NCBI GenBank assembly: GCA_965212195.1
Contig: CBDBUW010000017.1
Location: 186,001-250,000 of the forward strand
Direction: 5' to 3'
Length of the DNA stretch: 64,000 nucleotides
Source: JAJCYK01 sp965212195
Lineage (GTDB): Bacteria > Bacteroidota > Bacteroidia > Cytophagales > Cyclobacteriaceae
Made by a program: the position numbers and the translations under genes. Position 1 is the stretch's first letter; each line of letters starts with the position of its first letter. This document shows, one piece after another, positions 60,367-64,000 of this stretch. The notes under the pieces are model-generated. The model was not told the DNA's origin. It did not search any database and saw nothing but the letters and a program-made list of their open reading frames with translations.

Positions 60367-63088
60367 AGACATTATAAACATGATGTTTTTGCTGGTTTTC
60401 AAAATAAACTACCCCCACCTCCCGGGCATTTTCAATGGGCATGGCATTAACCAAAGCCCCATCCTGATTGTACAAGTAAGTAAATTGCTGGATGGGATCA
60501 GTTACCGAATAAATGCTATGATCGTTGCCGAATTTATAGTATTGCACGTTCAAAGCTCCGCTGGTGAGATAGTCTTTTTCCAGAATTACTTCTCCTTTGC
60601 GATTCAAAATACCTAAACGGTTGGCGTTTTGACGGCTGATAATGTAATTTTTTCCTAAAGCATCAATGCAAAGCTTGTACCGAGTGTCAGAGCTGGGCTT
60701 TAAAAGTTGCTGGCGCTGCACCACCGACCCTTCAAGATTAAACCGCATAATGAGTCCGGAGGTGGTAATGGTGGTAAAATAAGTTTTTGCGAAATCTGTA
60801 CCTATTTCCATATACAAGGGACTTTGCGTGGGTCCCTTCAGGTCGATGGGAAACCCAGGGTACGACTCCCCCCTGCGATTCATGATATGGATCACACCAT
60901 TTTTTTGAACGGCAATAATGCAATCTTTACCCCTTACCCGTATATGTTGGGGTGCAGTCAACAGTTGGTCCTCCATAACCTTGGGATTCCAGCCCTCCAG
61001 CAATTTACCCTGTTTGTCCATCATGAATATTTGCCCATTATCATCACTGCTAATAATTCGGTACTTCTTGCTGTTGTCGTAATCTATAGCTCTGACATTA
61101 CGCAAGACGGTCTCGGTAGGAATGGATACAGGAAATCCTTCAATGGACTTACCATTACGGTCAATGATGTTCAGCTGCTTATCGGTAGCCAGCAGGTATT
61201 GTAGTTTATTGTTTTGATAGTAGTCAATCTGCGAGATATCTCCCTGGACGGTCGCTTGGAGTGAATCGTACCACAAAATCCTACCCTGGCTGCCGATTTG
61301 ATAAAGTATGTTCAAGCTATCCTGTAAGAGTACCTCCCTGCTGCCATTGTTATGATTTTTTAACACGAACGGCCTGCTGGTGATGGGTGAATGCGTAAAA
61401 GCTTGCTGAACATTGTTGAAGTGTTGCGCTACCTGGATTTTAACAGGGGCAGAAGGTTTATAGGTTATAACCCCGCTGGTGTAGAACTTATCCCCAATAT
61501 CACTGAATTGTAGGGCCACCAGGCCGAAGCCTTTGATCACTTTTTGGTGATCTTCCAGATATGCTTTCCATTTAGGCGACAGATCCTGCTCTAGTAAAGT
61601 CCAGGTATTGTCAAGGTCCACGTATATACTGAGATTAGCCTCTTCCAAGGTACGTTCTAAAAATTGCTGAATCTTAATAGATTTTCCCCAAGTCTCCTGG
61701 CGCTCAATGGACTGGACCAATTCCTTTAGGGATTGAATGGAATTTGCCAGTACAATATGCTGGCCGATAGGCATAAAAAAGGTCTGCTCGAAACCATGAA
61801 AAAGGCCTCCGAATATTTTCTCGGGAAACTGCTCTACACTGATCTGACGAATCTCACGGTCGCCATAAGTTTCCGTATAAAGGGAATCCCCGATATGTTG
61901 TGCGGATCGTTCCGCTAGAGTGTTCAAATGCAGAAACCCTTCATTGAAATCTGAGAAATCCAGGTATATCAGCCGGTCCGGAGGATCACCTTCCGTGGTT
62001 TCCATGGCAACCAGTCCTATCTCACTGGTCAGCGACTTGATAAGGTTAAGCGGCTCCCAATCCAAAGGATGGTTAACCAGATCATTCCAGTGGTTCCACT
62101 GTGCAGTTTCATGGGTCTTCCAGTAGTTTCGCAAGCGACCATGCCACACTTCAGGGTCTTCGAAGGTAATGTGATACAATATGCCAAGGTCACTGGAAAG
62201 CAGATCCTTAAATCCCAAAGCACCGCCCTGATCGCCCCTGACGCTCTGTAGATATTGATTTGCTCCCTGATCCAAAAGGGTAAAGCCGTTCAGCAATACC
62301 AGGTCGTCAGTTACTTTGAGGTCAAGAAAGGTGGATTCCGCCAGGAATTTTAAGGAGCTTATAACTGCGGATTGCTCCTCAACAAATACGGAAAATAGCT
62401 GCGGCAGTTTGCGGTTGTCCACATACAGGTTACCCTGATCATTGTCCAGCTTAGCTACTTGGGCAAGCTGAGGGTTGGAGTTACCAAAACTTCCGGTGGT
62501 GAGTCCCGACAGTCGTCGTATTACATCTTCTACCAATACTGGGGTGAAGCTGCCTACGAAATAATTCTTATGAACAATGTAGCTGAAGATCTGTTGATAG
62601 TCCTCATTGACGGCCTCGTTGATGGTAAAGCCCTGGTAGGTGCGGGTCTTGAATTTGAAATCGTCGCGCGCTTGGAATTGCTCCACAAGTTTGTTTAGGA
62701 TATCGTAATCGCTAATGTCGTCCAGTTTGACAAAAAACATGATATCCAAGTCGTCTTGAGCTACCTTGTGGATGGAAAACACGAATGGCTTGCCTTGAAC
62801 TAACTTATCCAGATGTCCCTGGCTGCCGCTTAGACTGTCCAAAACCTGGATAGTATTCGCAATATTAGCATAGAATGGGATCTCTTCCAGGCTGGCCCAG
62901 ATTTTCCTAGCCTGAACCTCATTCCAGTTCTTGACGGTGTTATTACTTTCGTACACCAGAATTGCGGAATCAGGGACCAACTCCCAGACTTGCTGTTCCT
63001 TGTCCGTATACCAAAATTTAAAAAAGAGAAAACCACCTACCGCTAATATTACTATCAGGGCAAAAATAAAAATGTATAAGCGCTTCAA
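60335..63088 (-). CDS. Large membrane-anchored protein with C-terminal propeller-like region, unknown function
   Basis: A 917-residue protein with one N-terminal helix (YIFIFALIVILAVGGFLFF) that should anchor it in the inner membrane with the bulk in the periplasm. Residues 40-570 are a DUF3352-like region without catalytic motifs that I know. From about 610 on, repeated units of the type DRNGKSIEGFPVSI, DKQGKLLEGW and NRRGESYPGFPIDL look like a beta-propeller with PQQ-like or FG-GAP-like blades. The end overlaps the MscS gene. Conserved hypothetical; possibly involved in envelope sensing. Confidence 0.75.
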   Translation of the reverse strand: MKRLYIFIFALIVILAVGGFLFFKFWYTDKEQQVWELVPDSAILVYESNNTVKNWNEVQARKIWASLEEIPFYANIANTIQVLDSLSGSQGHLDKLVQGKPFVFSIHKVAQDDLDIMFFVKLDDISDYDILNKLVEQFQARDDFKFKTRTYQGFTINEAVNEDYQQIFSYIVHKNYFVGSFTPVLVEDVIRRLSGLTTGSFGNSNPQLAQVAKLDNDQGNLYVDNRKLPQLFSVFVEEQSAVISSLKFLAESTFLDLKVTDDLVLLNGFTLLDQGANQYLQSVRGDQGGALGFKDLLSSDLGILYHITFEDPEVWHGRLRNYWKTHETAQWNHWNDLVNHPLDWEPLNLIKSLTSEIGLVAMETTEGDPPDRLIYLDFSDFNEGFLHLNTLAERSAQHIGDSLYTETYGDREIRQISVEQFPEKIFGGLFHGFEQTFFMPIGQHIVLANSIQSLKELVQSIERQETWGKSIKIQQFLERTLEEANLSIYVDLDNTWTLLEQDLSPKWKAYLEDHQKVIKGFGLVALQFSDIGDKFYTSGVITYKPSAPVKIQVAQHFNNVQQAFTHSPITSRPFVLKNHNNGSREVLLQDSLNILYQIGSQGRILWYDSLQATVQGDISQIDYYQNNKLQYLLATDKQLNIIDRNGKSIEGFPVSIPTETVLRNVRAIDYDNSKKYRIISSDDNGQIFMMDKQGKLLEGWNPKVMEDQLLTAPQHIRVRGKDCIIAVQKNGVIHIMNRRGESYPGFPIDLKGPTQSPLYMEIGTDFAKTYFTTITTSGLIMRFNLEGSVVQRQQLLKPSSDTRYKLCIDALGKNYIISRQNANRLGILNRKGEVILEKDYLTSGALNVQYYKFGNDHSIYSVTDPIQQFTYLYNQDGALVNAMPIENAREVGVVYFENQQKHHVYNVYERRFSILSF

Positions 63089-63209
63089 ACCTGTAACCTT
63101 TTAATCCTGAGCTGCTCCCAAATTTATAGGAAGGAGATGATTTTTTTAAGTTTAACCTCAATTTTGTGCAAAAACCTTAAATTGCGGCCAGTACCAAAAC
63201 CGCTTCCGC

Positions 63210-64000
63210 TTGCAATCATTGGAATTCGATCTGATCGCCACCGACGGCGTCAGGCTTTATGGTAAATCCTGGATCCCGGATGAGCCCAGAGCTGTGATAT
63301 GCCTGGTACACGGACTGGGAGAACACTTGGGCAGATACGAGCATGTAGCGGCACATCTGGTAGCAAAGGGCTTTGCTTTATATGCTTATGATCAAAGAGG
63401 CCATGGGCGCAGTCATGGAAAGCGGGGGCATGGTGGGCAGGAACAGCTTTGGAACGATGTGGAAACTGTACTGAAAAAAGCCCGCTCCGAGTATCTTTAC
63501 CTGCCACTGTTTCTCTACGGACACAGTTTAGGAGGTAATGTGGTCATTAGCTTTTTATTGCGTAGAAACACTGCGGAGCTTTCTGGAGCGGTAATAACCT
63601 CACCTTGGCTAGAATTGAGTTTTAAACCCCCTTCCTGGCAAGTACGTCTGGGCAAATTCATGTCCCGCATATTCCCGTCTATGACTCAACCCAATAGTCT
63701 GGATGCCTCACATCTGTCCCGTGATAAGCAAGTAGCTGAACTGTATCAAAGCGATCCCCTGGTCCACGATCGTATTTCCGCAAGTTTATTCGTTGGTGCC
63801 ATGGAAAGCGGAGAATATGCTATGAAGAATGCTTCAACTTTAAAAACACCCCTGCTGGTTATGCACGGAACTGATGATCGCATCACCTCTCCCCAGGCCA
63901 GTGAACGTTTTGCAAATGCCAGTACACTGGCTACAATAAAATTATGGCCTGACTTCCGGCATGAAACTCACAATGAAATAGGTAAGGAGGAAGTATTGGA
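63210..64000 (+). CDS. Alpha/beta hydrolase, monoacylglycerol lipase-like (partial)
   Basis: The frame has no ATG; a TTG at 63210 (reading LQSLEFDLIATDGVRLYGKS) or at 63219 is the likely start, since a stop lies upstream at about 63160. Family marks: VHGLGEHLGRYEHVA (oxyanion region), YDQRGHGRSHGKRGH, nucleophile Ser in YGHSLGGNV, catalytic Asp in HGTDDRIT and His in DFRHETHNE. This is the lysophospholipase/monoglyceride lipase type. The C-terminus runs past the window edge, although the catalytic triad is complete. Divergent from the 917-residue gene. Confidence 0.88.
   Translation, partial: MQSLEFDLIATDGVRLYGKSWIPDEPRAVICLVHGLGEHLGRYEHVAAHLVAKGFALYAYDQRGHGRSHGKRGHGGQEQLWNDVETVLKKARSEYLYLPLFLYGHSLGGNVVISFLLRRNTAELSGAVITSPWLELSFKPPSWQVRLGKFMSRIFPSMTQPNSLDASHLSRDKQVAELYQSDPLVHDRISASLFVGAMESGEYAMKNASTLKTPLLVMHGTDDRITSPQASERFANASTLATIKLWPDFRHETHNEIGKEEVL

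Noticed and set aside
60707..61204. A 165-codon plus-strand frame
   Set aside because: Antisense to the 917-residue gene; no motifs or upstream signals.

Overview
The window looks like chromosome from a marine member of the Bacteroidota, probably of the Cytophagales type. The reasons are SusC/SusD outer-membrane transport genes, many lipoproteins with a short lipobox, a promoter matching the Bacteroidota consensus (TTTG, 19 bases, TAnnTTTG), a DUF2807 protein and a Lacal_2735-type small protein. No rRNA, tRNA, CRISPR array, insertion sequence or prophage was seen.

Layout. 1-2853: start of a heavy-metal RND efflux pump (minus strand, cut by the window edge) and its small upstream gene. 2926-3594: a DUF2807 lipoprotein. 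3799-18200: a long minus-strand alginate utilisation operon reading SusC, SusD, DEH-type reductase, small lipoprotein, PL6 lyase, PL17 lyase, KdgF cupin, MFS uronate transporter, KdgK kinase, Nramp-like transporter. 18358-19089: a GntR/FadR-type regulator with three tandem TTGGTnnACCAA operators in its own promoter. 19475-27043: a second minus-strand operon (remnant Tat signal ORF, cytochrome c/propeller lipoprotein, Tat-type enolase-superfamily enzyme, second PL6, PL7 lyase) with two related operator copies upstream. 27361-28607: a second Nramp-like gene broken by a one-base frameshift. 28687-29424: an RraA-type protein. 29437-37391: a third minus-strand operon (TIM-barrel protein with Tat-like signal, PQQ-type sugar dehydrogenase with cytochrome c, GH88-like hydrolase, OYE-type flavoenzyme, SDR, small membrane protein, sodium:solute symporter), with two operator copies upstream that are nearly identical to those of the regulator. 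38132-64000: mostly housekeeping and accessory genes (flavin disulfide oxidoreductase, second TIM-barrel lipoprotein, fasciclin protein, a Tyr/His-rich secreted protein, desaturase, S9 peptidase, ROK kinase, candidate ncRNA, Bcp, HDAC-like hydrolase, cardiolipin synthase, GDPD, YdcF, BNR-repeat protein, cystathionine gamma-synthase, MscS channel, a large propeller-like protein, and a partial lipase).

How it works together. PL7 and the two PL6 enzymes should cut alginate at the surface or in the periplasm; SusC/SusD import oligomers; PL17 releases monomers; KdgF opens the unsaturated uronate; the MFS protein carries monomer into the cytosol; the SDR makes 2-keto-3-deoxygluconate and KdgK phosphorylates it. 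The KDPG aldolase needed to finish the route is not in this window. The shared operators tie this classical route to two operons rich in exported oxidation and isomerisation enzymes (two propeller/cytochrome c lipoproteins, an enolase-superfamily protein and a TIM-barrel protein with Tat-type signals). My main inference is that these form an accessory periplasmic oxidation branch for alginate-derived or co-occurring sugars, co-controlled by the GntR regulator. This is not proven by sequence alone.
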